From the NCBI RefSeq assembly GCF_004379255.2, contig NC_056032.1:30167322-30231321 (forward strand): a DNA stretch of 64,000 nt. The letters run 5' to 3'. This stretch comes from Salvia splendens. Its lineage: Eukaryota; Streptophyta; Magnoliopsida; Lamiales; Lamiaceae. Made by a program: the position numbers and the translations under genes. A model generated the notes under the pieces. It saw only the letters and a list, made by a program, of their open reading frames with translations. It was not told the origin of the DNA and did no database searches. The first letter of the stretch is position 1; the number at the start of each line of letters is the position of its first letter. Shown piece after piece: positions 44,634-57,700 of this stretch.

Positions 44634-45259
44634 CTATACAATGTCGATTAAGTGCTAATTGTTAAATCATTTTTTTGGTGATAGATTATTTTTAATTTTA
44701 TAATTAGATGTGTGTAAATTGACTTGCATGCTTAATATATAAGTAAATAAGTAGTTATAATTGGACACATTGTGTGTTGGTAAAGTTTGTTTGTACGTTT
44801 AGCAGAGAAGATATGTACATTTATTTAGTAAATTGATACACTCTGCATAATTTCTTCTTTCATCATTTCATTGATTTAATTGACTTTTTTTATTTTGTGT
44901 GAAAAAAATTTAAATGGTAGTGCAACACACGACATTGATACTACTAGTTAAACCTAATAACCTAACCAAACCATCGAGCAATATTTCCAATTAAACCCAA
45001 TTATCATACTTTAATTGATAGCCCAGTTCCAAACCATCTATATTATAACTAAATCATTTGTTAATTGATAGCCCAACTCTAGAATATTAAATAATTAAAA
45101 CTCATATGCTATTATCTAACTAGTATCACCCCTGCTATGCATGACCTATTTTATTTTTCTCAAAATATGAAATATTTATTTGATATAAGAAACCATATCA
45201 TTATATGGATCTAAAATTATAAGTATAATATACATCTACAATAATACATTTGATTAAAG
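44634..45259. other. Intergenic with a decayed Helitron-like end
   Basis: No gene. At 45119-45147, ACTAGTATCACCCCTGCTAT followed by GCATGAC resembles the Helitron 3' end at 22359 but its hairpin is imperfect; probably an old end of a related element. Confidence 0.4.
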
Positions 45260-45261
45260 TA

Positions 45262-45510
45262 CTCCCTTTGTCCCATTAAAAATGAAATGTTTTTCTTTTT
45301 GTGTTGTCCAATTAAAAATGAAACGTTTCCAAAAACAGAAAATAACACTCTTAATACTTTTTTCTCTCTCTTACTTTACTCCCTTTTCATTAACTCACAA
45401 AATAACACTACATCTCTCTTACTTTCCTCTATCTTCATTAACACACAAAACAACCCTACATAAAATTCCATGTTGAAAACCAAATATTTCATTTTAAATG
45501 GGAGAGGTAG
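45262..45510. repeat. Stowaway-like MITE
   Basis: Left CTCCCTTTGTCCCATTAAAA, right complement ATTTTAAATGGGAGAGGTAG, TA on both sides; internal direct repeat around ATTAAAAATGAAA. Confidence 0.65.
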
Positions 45511-45689
45511 TAGTAAATTTTATTAGTGTATAAACATTACTTATTTTTAAGAAATTTATTTTAAAAAAAATTGTTGTTTAGTTTACGGGTTCTAAATTGT
45601 AGCGGTCTTTTATTTTATTTTCAGTTTGGTCCTTGGTGGCGGAAGTGTGCAACTGAAAGGAAGGAAGAGGTCTTTCATGGTCTTTGATG

Positions 45690-46484
45690 GTGGCGGAAGT
45701 GTGTGACGAAAGTGACATTTTTGCTTTTGTCCAAGAGATTTTCTACAGCCCATTTCAATGCAGCTTGGATTAGGGGTGGCACGGTACGGTATACCGTACT
45801 CAAAATGTCATACCGCATACCGTACCGCAAATTGCGGTATGAGAAAATATCATACCTATACCTTATCGAATTTTTCGGTACCTCATCGCGGTATACCGCA
45901 AAATTCGGTATGATTATTTTCGATACCGTTACCATACCGTCTGTGCGGTATACCGTACTTTTACATTATACCGAAATAAGGTATGACATATCGAGTACGG
46001 TATACCAAAATAAGGTATGACATACCGTAATACTGGTGTTTCATACCAAAAAAATTCTATTATAGCCAAATATTTAAAATAAAATTTCACTTATTTAAAT
46101 AATTTCCAAAAGATTAAAACTACACCATAATCAAATCTATACAGTGGATTTTATATAAATTTTAAATACAACATATATATCAAAATTTTAACAAATATCG
46201 TAAATGCGGTATATTGCGGTATACCGCGGTATATGAAAATCTATACCTTTACCGTACCAATAGATATCGGTACGGTATCATACCGTACCGCAACTTGCGG
46301 TATACCGCAAATTCGATATTTTCGGTATTTTTCGGTACGATAAGTGCGGTATTTCGGTATTACGGTATATTTTGCCAGCCCTAGCTTGGATCCCTTCTTC
46401 CATGCCTTCTTCCATGCTACTGCAATGTCATTTGGTTCTCCCCATTCCCTCTTAGCTTTGGCATTTAGCTTGAGCAATGGCATG
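45690..46484 (-). pseudogene. Universal stress protein-like first-exon fragment
   Basis: Removing the hAT MITE with one copy of its duplication joins two minus-strand pieces reading MEEGMEEGIQAALKWAVENL, then LDKSKNVTFV. The ALKWAVENLL-K-NVT-V pattern is the first strand and helix of plant universal stress proteins. An ATG frame further upstream (46483) is in a different phase, and no nucleotide-binding GxxGxxG motif follows, so it is a fragment. A direct repeat of GGTGGCGGAAGTGTG (about 45638 and 45691) marks local rearrangement. Confidence 0.4.
45771..46383. mobile_element. hAT-type MITE with CGGTATACCG arrays, 613 bp
   Basis: Short inverted ends TAGGGGTGGCA (left) and TGCCAGCCCTA (right) and the perfect 8-bp duplication GCTTGGAT (45763-45770 and 46384-46391), the hallmark length for hAT. 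Both subterminal regions are crowded with palindromic CGGTATACCG/GCGGTAT motifs, which would bind a hAT transposase. No coding capacity. Confidence 0.88.
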
Positions 46485-46691
46485 TGAATATATATAATGG
46501 TTGAGTGATATGTATGTATTTAATTAAAAGTCTGTTCAAATTCAAATGCCAAGACCTTTCATCATTTTTTGTTGTTGTCATGGGGTAACAAAAAATGGTG
46601 GGAGTTTGAAAGTTAATTAGAATTTATTCAATTATTAAACGGAAGAGAAGTCCAACGTTTCAATTCTGCTAATCTTCAATAATAAAAACAA

Positions 46692-46834
46692 GAGTGTACT
46701 GCAAAAACAGTCTCTGGACTATGCGTTTATCTCGAAATTAGTCTCTGGACATTCAAAATATCCCCAGACAACCATGTATTAAGCGTTTATCTCGAAAATG
46801 GTCCTTTTAAACTGTTTCAAGATGAAAATACACT

Positions 46835-46866
<32 letters not shown>

Positions 46867-47879
46867 GGGGGGTGTTTGGGCAATTTGGTCTTTTTACACT
46901 TTTAACATTTTAAATCTGATATTATTTCAGTGATGTACTAAATCTGATATTATTTCCAAATTATCATTCTTCTTCCCTTTTACTATCCTTCACTTTGTTT
47001 CTTTATTTCAATATTAGATTTAATTTTATAAAATTAAATTTTAAATTTTGATTTTTAAATATCAATAAATTTTTATTAATTATTAAAATTACTATTAAAT
47101 AAAAAATTAATAGTTTTAATCAATATTTGATAGTGTGTAATATTTAATAAATAAGGTACGATGCAACCTTAGTTTTAATCGATATTTAATAGTTTTAATC
47201 ATAAATAAATCATATAACACAATTTATTCTGAAATAAATATGCATTTAATATAAGACTAATATAATTTTCATTTATTAATTTGAAAACAATCAAAATTAA
47301 CTAGAAAATTTCAACAAAAATTCTCCTATATCAAATTTTTAGTCAACTTCATAATATCTAATCACAAGCAATTATAACAACCGAACGAAGGCTAAATAGA
47401 ATAGCTTTTATTTTTCCATCATGATTAATCTGTACTTCTTCAATTCAGCTGAATATTATATTAAATAACAAAAATTAATAGTTTTAATCAATATTTATAG
47501 TGTCGATGAATTAATAGTTTTAATTAAAATTTTTTATTGATATTTAAAAATTGAAATTTAAAATTTAATTTTATAAAATTAAATCTAATATTGAAATAAA
47601 GAAACAAAGTGAAGGATGACAAAAGGGAAGAAGAATTATAATTTTGAAATAATATCAGATTTAGTACATCACTGAAATAATATCAGATTTAAAATGTTAA
47701 AAGGGTAAAAAGATCAAATTGCCCAAGCCCCCCAAAAGGGTATTTTCATCCCGAAACAGTGAAAAATGATAATTTTCGAGATAAATGCGTAGTCCAGGGT
47801 TATTTGGAGATATTTTAAAAGTTCAGGAACTAATAACGAGATAAATGCATAGTCCAAAGACTGTTTTTATAGTTCAGTC
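46692..47879. mobile_element. Mutator-like long-hairpin element, 1188 bp
   Basis: Perfect 9-bp duplication TAAAAACAA (46683-46691 and 47880-47888), the Mutator length. Inverted arms of about 350-400 bp each (for example AAATCTGATATTATTTCAGT on the left and its complement on the right) pair almost throughout. The left arm has a T run followed by about 22 G (46842-46864), against CCCCCCAAAAGGG in the right arm. No coding capacity. Confidence 0.82.
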
Positions 47880-48073
47880 TAAAAACAAAAGGTATTGACA
47901 CACAATCCTTTAATATCATTCATATATGTAACTGCCAGCCCTTTCATTTCATCCATATATATAACTGCCGTAAATCTAGAAATTCATTAACAAAAGCATT
48001 TTTTAATTAACTTATAAATTATTAACTAAAATAACATTATTATAAATATCTCTAAAACTTACCTTTATATATG

Positions 48074-48446
48074 GGTTGTGTTAAAGATAGAACCATTCTT
48101 AAGTGTAGAACCTAGAACTCTACATATTTTATTCATTGGATGAGGAAAAAATGACGGTCAAGATTAAAAATCATACATATTAGACTATGTTTTCACGACA
48201 TTCCGGACTCAACATGTGAAAAAACTCACATGTTGATGGAAGAATGAATGAAACGAAGAAGAGTCCATGCATGCTTTATTTTTTCACTTCTCTGCATTCA
48301 CCCATTAATAATAGTTTTGGTTGTAATGGGAAGTTGCTGTGCAAATCAACACCATTGGATTAAAAGATCTAACGACCTCCGTTTGACATTTGTTCTACGT
48401 TTAAGAATGGTTCTACGTTTAAGAATGGTTCTATCTTGATCACAAT
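48074..48446. repeat. MITE with ~35 bp inverted ends
   Basis: The ends share AGATAGAACCATTCTTAA and GTAGAAC in inverted orientation. An 18-bp unit, TTCTACGTTTAAGAATGG, is duplicated in tandem at the right end (48393-48428). Superfamily not certain. Confidence 0.65.
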
Positions 48447-48479
48447 ACTATATTATATATATATATATATATATATAGA
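48447..48479. repeat. (TA)n microsatellite
   Basis: About 15 TA units with one interruption. Confidence 0.85.
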
Positions 48480-48774
48480 TGTCAATTTATTAGGCCAAAT
48501 AAATAAACAAATAGTACTACAGGTAGTAAAACTACAACTTCTTCTTCCTCCTTGTTTCACCTTCTGCACAAATGCATTTAGGATTACTTTTTCATTGAAC
48601 AGTACAATTACATATTTGCATTTGTATTAGAGGGCGATTGGGAATGATTCTTCACTTTAAAATGGATTTTTTTAGAATATGATTTTAGTTACACACGTTC
48701 AAAATCTTATAAAAATATTATCTGGAAAGATAACGGTGACAAAATTACACACACCACAAAAACAAATATAGACT
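48480..48774. other. Intergenic, nothing recognised
   Basis: No gene or repeat boundary seen. Confidence 0.35.
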
Positions 48775-48779
48775 CGTAT

Positions 48780-51570
48780 TGTAACGCCCCGTTTTTCTAA
48801 ACCTAATTTGTGAACCCTAAAGTACTTGTAATTAATGCTATTATTTTTTTTGCAAAGTCCGTGACTTAATTGATGGTGAATAAATTGTTGTTGGACGAGA
48901 TATTTGTGAAATAAATGATTATGCGTATAGATAATTCCTTTCCGTGAGGAATATATTTATTGGACTCAATTCCGTGTTGGATCCAATAAATTAAATAATT
49001 AATATAAAAGTCCAGTCCGTGATAAACGAATTGTGGACTGTACAATTTAAAATAAAATACAAAGGACCGTGAATTAAACCAAGCTAATTTATTTTCCCGG
49101 TTGATTTGGTCACCAATCGGCTTTAATTATTTTTAATTAAAGATTCTGCAAAGATCTTCCTCCTCCGTAATGAGATATTCATCCTCCGTAATCTACAAAT
49201 AAAATACCAAATAAATTCAATTAAATCAAAAATAAGGAAGAAAAAAAAAGAGAAGAATTCGAACTCTTCCTCCCCTCAACATTTGTCTAAACCGTTCTCC
49301 CCTCTCTCCCCACTCCCTTAAATCTCTCTCACATCCAAACCACCCATCCCTCTAATTTAGTCATCAAAATAATTCATTCTTCCTATTCTATTCATTCTCT
49401 GCAATCAAGAAACCAAGACTTCTTCTTCACAACTTCAATTCAAGGTAAGTCTATAGAGTTTTCTCTATTTTTTTCATAATTCAAACCATCTCATTTAATC
49501 TTCTTCCTACAGAAATTGGAACCAAATTCGTGTGAGAGAGAGCTACCTATTGTCTTTCGAAATCTGATCAAGGTATAATTTCTACCCAAATTTAAAGCAT
49601 GAATTTTTAGCATTCTATTCACGACATATCATCATGCACCCTTCCCACATAATGCAATCAACAAGCATCACCAATCAAACTCCAATAATCGAACACCCAT
49701 CACAGTGAAATTGATAACTAAAAACGAAAAGAAGCATACTTTGAATGAGAACCGATCTGTTCGGTTGAAATCGGGTTGGTTGCGGGGCTGTTCGGAGTAA
49801 ATCGGGGCGACGGAACCGGCGGAGAAGCCGACAGCAGCAGCGACGACCCTGGGCCTCGGCTGAAGACGGCTGTAACGAACCATTGCCGACGGCGACAGCA
49901 GCATCTTCCCGACGAGCGGCAGCAGCAGCCTGCCGCTGAGCGGCGGCGACGGAGCGGCGGCGCGTTGCTGTTCGACTGACCGGTACAGCAGCCACGGCGT
50001 TTCGTCTTCCCGGCGTCTGGCAGCGACGGCAGGCGAATCGGACGACGGCGATGGAGATTTCCGGAACTCCCGATTTGCGCGAGAAGATAAGAGAAGATGA
50101 GAGAGAGAGGAAGACAGAGACGTAGGGGGGGTGGGAGTAAAATTGGGCTGTTATATTTTTAACAGATTGGGCCCTTGTTTTGTTTAAAGAAAGTTGGCCT
50201 ATTAAATTAAAATTGGATGATTTATTAAGGATGGGCTCCATTTAATGGTTGGGCTTTAATTTGTAGTTGGAGATATAAGGTGGGGAAATAATTAAGTCTT
50301 GAGATTTTAATTAAATCTTTGGGCCAATAACTAAATAAATTTTTTGGAGTTAAAAATTAAATTAATAGTGACGAATTATTTAGTTAATTCTCGACATAAT
50401 TCGATGTACAAATAATTTATCCAAAGTCTTGAAATAAATATAACTGAAAAGGGAAATAGTTATGATAATTTAATCATGCGCTTAAATAATTTTTGGGAAT
50501 TTATTTGACATCGTGGTGGAAAATACGAGGAGCCAACGGAGGATTTATGGGTGCAAGCGGCCGCCGAATAATCGAAAACCGAGTTAAATCGAGATAAAAG
50601 ACTTTGCCTAGGATGCTTGCATTTCCATTTATTTATTTGAAACAGTGTGTTGATTTATCTATTATATAAATTGTTAAAGGTGAATCATGGCAAGGGAATC
50701 GTGATCGCAAGGGAAAGAATGTAATTTCAAATTAAGCACTCGAGGTGGACTTTCTTTTAAATAAGGACAACGTCCTAAATATTTTTATCAATGGAAATGA
50801 AATTGTATTTATCATGCCGTGATTTGATTTTTACGTGCCTATCTGATGTGGCTATGCGCCATTGTTATATAAATCGAATTCGGGTCCTCGTAGGGCCGCA
50901 AACCCTACTTGGACTAGTGTACACCTATGGTAGATCGTGTGCTAGCGTACGGGCTGGCCGGTCTAGTGGCTTGGTTTGTGGCCACATTCCAAGTCATGTA
51001 TTGGCAGATATGGCTAACGTCTTTGGGAAAATGACTGATCAGTCGACTTTTACTATGGGAAAATGATTTTAGTGCCTCGTGCCTTTCTAAAGCTAAACCC
51101 CGGCGGTTACTTAAGTATGGCATGATAAATTGACAACTTTTATTGAAAATGTTTTCGGCATGAGCCCACTGAGTATATTTCATAGTACTCAACCCTACAA
51201 GTGTTTTCCCTATGTGCAGGTTGAGCGGCGACGAGGATGTGGTGGTGTTGAGCAAGTGAATTCAAGAGATTATTATTGTCTTTGAACCTTGAGTGCCGTT
51301 GTGTCTTTACACATGGCGTCACTCTTTCTCTTGGTCGTTTCCGCTGTGTCGTTTCGTTTAATTATGTTATATTTGGGCCGACAACTTTAATTATTAGGAT
51401 AATGGATATTTTGAATTTCTTGTTGGATAATATCAAACTCTTGGTTATTTATTGGGATATTAATTGTTGGTCCAACTTGTGATTGAAACCCTAATTCTTT
51501 TCGCCCGTTTCATTAAATTCTTTTCATCACGATCGCCCGTATTTATTAACCCTAAAGGGCGGTCGTGACA
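48780..51570 (+). repeat. 5' LTR, 2791 bp
   Basis: Contains an exon-like leader ending TTCAAG before GTAAGT (49445) and a T-rich stretch ending TTCCTACAG (49513), a GC-rich block (49780-50090) with AGCCCA/GGGCCCA motifs in antisense (50130-50260), and the shared core: TTTTCGGCATGAGCCC, TGAGTA/GTACTCA stem-loop (51170-51191), TGTGCAGGTTGAGCG (51214-51228). Confidence 0.92.
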
Positions 51571-51573
51571 GTT

Positions 51574-51586
51574 TGGTATCACAGCC
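51574..51586 (+). other. Primer-binding site (tRNA-iMet)
   Basis: TGGTATCACAGCC, three bases inside the LTR; one mismatch from the usual TGGTATCAGAGCC. Confidence 0.85.
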
Positions 51587-53660
51587 TCAGTTTCTTTCCG
51601 CTCTGGACCCAAGAGTCTTTTTGAGTTGTAGTCTACCCTTGTATCGATAGACTAAAGTGTTAAACGTCGAAGGCTCAACACCACAACTCGTCACGCCCAA
51701 CCACGAAAGAAGAGGTGAGAATATTTTGACGACTTTTGAAATGAATTACTGAAATTTTTGAAATTCGATGGAAAAATGGTTCCTTGTGAAAATGGCAAGT
51801 TTGGGCCTATTAAAAATTTAAAGTAAATGCTATGGCTTTTGGAAAATGATGTGGTCACGTGAGACACTATGGGAGTATGTGATTGAAGGTGTTGAATGTG
51901 GTAAATATTGAAGTGTGAATATGAATCGCATGCTTGAGGCGGAGATTTGTTATTACATTTTTGAAATGCGAACAATATTTGAAGAACATATATGTTGATT
52001 ACTTGAACGACGAAAATTCTAATGCATAATTTGTTGAAATTGTATGACTTTGGAACTCGGAAACGCAAAGTATGACGCTTGTGTAGTTGCAATTATGTGA
52101 TTGTGATATAGATGGACACGAATTGTATGATTTATGAAATGTGATTCTAGGGACTAAGGATTGATTGAGTTACTATTTTAAATACTAATATATGCTAGAT
52201 GAAATACTATGGAATGCCAAATGGTTTATATGGGTAAACATGTTTGATTGCGCAATATATAAATGACGTTTTATGTGAAAATTCATGATTGATGAAGTAC
52301 GAGGTATTGTATAGAATCATTGTGAAAGTGAAATGTGGAATTTTGAACTTCGTTGCAAACGTAGAATCCATATGGAGCTTGAATTAAGCAATGACCGAAT
52401 ATATGTTGAAGTATGAGACTATGAACTATGTCTGCAAAACATAGAGTGCCTAAGAAGTATGCTAGGCTGAACGTGCTCGAACATAGTTGTAAACTGATAA
52501 TTACAATATCACTTTCCTGAGTGATGGGACAAACGAAAACATATACTTCGAACTAGACGTATTATTATAGCTGCCTATTGTTTTCCATGGATGATAAGGG
52601 CAAAACGAAAGGAAATTTCTAATGAGATCAGGACAAGAAGAAATGTTAGGTGATGTATCCTTACAACGACGAGAAATTGTGCCTGCCATCAGATAAAGTG
52701 AATGCAATCGTGCATAGCATGTTAATGCTACGATGGTTACAAATATGACAACACTTATGACACGTTAAGACCAGGAGGGTTATTACCACATTTTAATGAG
52801 AATGTCCGCTATGATGTGCCAAAAATAATATGAATTTGTGACCTTCAAGGACAGTTAATTGCTGTAACGACACAAAGAATCTTGACTTCGAATCTAGAGT
52901 TTTCGAGAACGCATCTATTATCTTCGGGAAATGACGGAGTGCTACCTTTGTAGCTAGAATGGACGAATTTAATTGACAGTACTTACTTGGATTCTCATAA
53001 ATTTCTTTCTATGAAGCTCCTTGACAATGATATTCTTTTCGTGCATTTAAAACCTTTGATTGACCTGCAATTTGCAAGTGATGCATCACTGTTTCTTTTT
53101 AATGAAAGTAGTGACTCATTCTTGTTCCTCTTGAGTCATTTTCGGAGCCATTCTAATCAAGGGCAATGTCAATAGTGCTCCTCATGTTGAAACCCGTTTT
53201 GATCCAAGTAAGACTGTTAAGTAGATTTCCAAATTCTTGATACAAGACTCTCAAGGAAGACAATGGCTCGATCTCTGCAAACACATATGAGGAATAAGTT
53301 TTAAGAGACACCTACAAAATGATACACCAGCAACACGCAGAGTCGAATATTTACGCATCTATGCTTAGTTGTAGCAAGCAGCCAAAGAATCGGACGTTAT
53401 GCCATACCTAGATATTAGGTCTTGAGAAATAGAAAGCTGAGAGAAGCCGTGTACACCAAATGATCACGTTTTGCGGCTCAGAATTTATGTAAGTGGTTTG
53501 ATCAAGGGATACACGGATAACAACAGAAAGTTGTGAGTCGGAGTATTTAAGATCGTCGCATAAGATCATCACTGTACGATAGTATTGGAATGAAAATACG
53601 GGCACCCTGATAGATTAAGATATACAAACGAAGGTCGTCGACGAGAGAAAATCGTCCAGC
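51587..53660 (+). other. Long leader between PBS and gag
   Basis: About 2.1 kb without a supported gene; several frames of 60-130 codons on both strands look random. Its related element at 26175 has a 330-codon ORF in the corresponding place; nothing similar is seen here. Confidence 0.5.
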
Positions 53661-53699
53661 AAGTGGCGAAATTGAATCAACTAAAATGGGAAATAATCG

Positions 53700-54676
53700 A
53701 AAGGAGAAATGCGTGCAAACACCATCACCATCACCTCCTCCACCTAAGCCAGAATGGCATATTGAATGGTTTTGCTAAAGCAAAATCCTCCTATCTTCGA
53801 TGGGATAGGAGAGCCAGCAAAGGCCGAGACTTGGATATGCGCTTTGGAGCGTATTATCACAGTTCTAATGTGCAACGCTGAGGAACGAATGACTTGTGTG
53901 ACCTATGGGTCAGCCGATATCTGGTGGGATACCAAGATGAAGACTACGCCACGAGATCAAGTGGGTAGAATGACTTGGGAGAACTTTAAGGAGAAGATAT
54001 ATATCAAGTACGTACCAACGAGCTACCGAAAAGCAAAGGCGGCTGAGTTTTACTACTTAACCCAAGGGCGCATGTCGGTGACTGAATATGATCGAACACT
54101 CTGCGATATGACTCGGTATGCACCTGAACAAGTTGACACCGACGAGAAGCTAGCCGATAAGTTCCGTGAGGGTCTAAGGCATGAGATAAAGATGGCACTA
54201 GCTAGTCATGGGAGACTTACATACGCGGAAGAGTTGGCCCTCGCACTAGATGTTGAGGCAACTATGCCCAAGGAGAGGGCGATGTGAAACACTACACTGG
54301 CACTGCCTCCACCACATTATTCTCGAGAGAAGAGAAAGTGGGATGAAAAATAGGACCCACTATGAAAACAAGAGTTACCAGCCCACCCAAAATCGACCAC
54401 AGTATGGGGGTAGATAAAAATTTCTCTAACCAGAGGGGTGACTTTCGACCCAGACCACCACAATGCAATGTGTGCTCCAAGTACTATTTTGGAGAGTGTA
54501 GAATGCAAAACACTACCAAGTGCTTTAACTGTGAGGGAAATGGCCACTTCTCTAGAGAGTGTCCGAGCAAGAATGCGGAGATGGGGTCAAGGCAGAACAA
54601 TCAAGGATTTTGTCAGCAGTCGAGGGCACCACCGGCTGAACCAAGGATGAATTGTGATCAACCTCCGCGACAATAA
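53700..54676 (+). pseudogene. Degenerate Gag
   Basis: The main frame (ATG 53766 to a stop at 54285) reads NPPIFDGIGEPAKAETWICA, then FYYLTQGRMSVTEYDRTL, EQVDTDEKLADKFREGLRHE, clearly the same Gag family as 36193-37173, with missing residues around CVTYGSADIWW. After the stop, the two zinc knuckles appear in another frame (CNVCSKYYFGEC, CFNCEGNGHFSREC). Confidence 0.85.
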
Positions 54677-54779
54677 CAACCTCACCGCCCAAGACTTCCC
54701 TCCCAGGCTAGAGCATATGAGCTGAGTTTTAGACAACCCAAGACTGAACAAGGACGGGAATTTGGAAGGTATGGGCAAA

Positions 54780-57700
54780 CTCCTCGATACGGGCGCATCG
54801 CATTCTTTCATATCAGAACTATGTGTGGACACATTAAGTTGCCAACAAATAAATCTGAACATAAGATGATGGTGACCTCACCAGTGGGAGATGTAGTAGA
54901 GATTTCTCGAACATGCTCGAACATAGAAATTGTTATGGGAGAACTTAGGCTAGTCGCGCATGACTTGCAAGTTATGGCCATGAAGGATGTCGATGTAATC
55001 TTGGGAATGGAATGGTTGACTGCAATTTTGCTACGATTCGATGAAAGGAGAGACAAATATCATTACAAGCCCCTGGAAAGGAACCAATCGTGTATCACGG
55101 GATCACGATGAACAGAAAAACGTCTATCATCTCCGCGCTCCAAGCCACTACGATGTTGAGAAAAGGGCGTCCTGCCTATCTGGTATATCTACAAGGAGAC
55201 GAGAATGAGGAAAAGAAAGTGGAGGATGTCGCTGTGGTACGAGAATTTCCAGACGTCTTCCCTAAAGCGTTACCTGGTCCACCGCCAGATCGACAATTGG
55301 AGTTCACAATCGACCTAGAGCCAGGGTCGGCACCGGTGTCCAAGGCCCCATATCGAATGACGCCAAAGGAGTTGGAAGAACTCAAGATACAACTACAAGA
55401 GCTCATGGACTTGGGTTTTATTAGACCCAGTGTTTCACCGTGGGGCGCGCCTGTACTTTTTGTCAAGAAGAAGGATGGATCGATGAGAATGTTTATCGAT
55501 TACAGAGAATTGAAAAAGATGACTCTCAAGAACAAGTATCCACTGCCGAGAATAGATGACCTATTCGATCAACTTCAAGGAGCTGGTGTGTTCTCAAAGA
55601 TAGACTTAAGGTTCGGATACCATAAGTTGAGAGTCCGACGAGAAGACATACCGAAGACTGCCTTTCGCACGAGATATGGTCACTATGAGTTTTGGTAATG
55701 CCGTTTGGATTGACGAATGCACCTGTAGTATTCATGGATTTGATGAACCTAGTATTTCAGTATTCATAGATGATGTACTCGTCTATTCGAGGAATGAGAA
55801 GGAACACGAGGAGCACCTGCGTATCACTTTGGAGACATTAAGGAGTGAGAAACTGTATGCCAAATTCAACAAGTGCGAGTTTTGGCTTAAGGAAGTGAAC
55901 TTCCTTGGTCACATTGTGTCAGCAGAGGGAATCCGAGTGGACCCCGCCAAGGTTGAGGCGGTACAGCAATGGAAAGCACCCTCGACACCAAACGAGATTC
56001 GGAGTTTTCTAGGCCTGGCAGGATACTACCGAAGGTTTATAGAGGGATTCTCGAAGATAGCGAGACCCATGACCCAACAACTCAAGAAGGGGGTAAAAGT
56101 CAATTGGACCCCAGAGTGTGAGGCAAGTTTCCAACTGTTGAAGGAAAAGCTAACTAGTGCACCGATTCTAGCGGTGCCAGAACATGGAGTGAACTACGTG
56201 GTATACACATACGCTTCGAAGGTGGGACTTGTGTGTGTTGATACAGAACAACAAAGTGATTGCTTATGCATCACGACAATTGAGGCCACACGAGTTGAAC
56301 TATCCAACCCACGACTTGGAGTTAGCAGCGGTAGTACACGCCTTAAAGATTTGGAGACATCATCTCTACGGAGTCCGATATGAGATCTTCACGGATCACA
56401 AAAGCTTGAAGTACTTCCTCGAGCAGAAAGATTTGAATATACGGCAACGAAGATGGCTCGAATTGGTGAAGGACTACGATTGTGGCATCAATTACCACCC
56501 CCGGCAAAGCAAATGTTGTGGCGGATGCTTTGAGCCGGAAAGATCATTCACAGCTGGCTACTTTTATCACCAAAGAAGAAATCTTGATTCGCGAGTTTAA
56601 CAAGATGCGTTTGGAAGTGGTGAGGGCACCTGCGAACTGGCGAATCTGGGAACTTAAGTGAAGAAGGTGACAATGCCCTTACTTTCGAAAGAAGATTATG
56701 CATGCCGGATAACGAGGGGCTCAAAAGCGAGGTGATGAGTGAAGCTCATGAGACACCTTACACCGCTCACCCAGGAAGTACGAAATGTATCAAGATCTGA
56801 AGAAGTCCTTTTGGTGGAATGGTATGAAGAGGGACATAGCTTCATTCGTCGAGAGATGTTTAGTCTGTCAGCAAGTGAAGATTCTACATCAACGACCGTA
56901 TGGGAAGTTACAACCACTAGAGATTCCCGAGTGGAAATGGGAGCACATCGCCATGGATTTTGTGACGGGATTGCCAAGGACTCTGAGTGGGAACACCGCT
57001 ATTTGGGTAATTATAGATCGACTTACCAAGAGTGCGCATTTCATACCGATTCTCATAAGCTGTGTGTCCAACAAACTAGCTTAAATATACATAAGGGAGA
57101 TAGTTCGATTGCATGGAGTCCCAGTGACTATCACGTCCGACCATGACCCAAAATTCACCTCAAGATTTTGGATGAATCTACAGAAAGAGCTTGGAACCAA
57201 ATTGAATTTCAGTACAGCGTTTCACCCGCAAACCGATGGACAATCCGAAAGAACGATCCAAACTCTCGAGGATATGTTGAGAACCGTGGTACTCGACCGA
57301 GGGGGAAATTGGGAGGCAGCTTTACCACTGATCGAGTTTGCCTACAACAACAGTTTTCAGGCAACGATAAACATGGCACCGTACGAGGCCTTATACGGAA
57401 GAAAGTGTAGATCGCCGCTCTACTGGGATGAAGTTGGCGAGAGAAGAATACTCGGACCTGATACAGTTGAATAGATGGTGGGAATCGTTCGACAAATTCG
57501 TGAGAGGATAAAAGAAGCTCAAGACAGACAGAAATCATACGCGGATGTCCGACGAACCGACCTACAATTTCAAGCTGGCGATAAAGTTTTCTTGAAGGTA
57601 TCCCCGTCAAAAGGGATAACACGATTTGGCGTCAAGGGCAAATTGAAGCCGTGATTTATCGGACCTTACGAAATTCTCGAAGGAGTGGGCCCCGTTGCGT

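Noticed and set aside
45771..46383. CRISPR-like or regulatory array of CGGTATACCG repeats
   Set aside because: Irregular spacing, both orientations and hAT ends with an 8-bp duplication; a plant context rules out CRISPR.
49675..50241. 188-codon minus-strand frame and its counterpart at 59014-59523
   Set aside because: Lies in the GC-rich LTR block; the two LTR copies differ by a 25-base indel that alters the frame.
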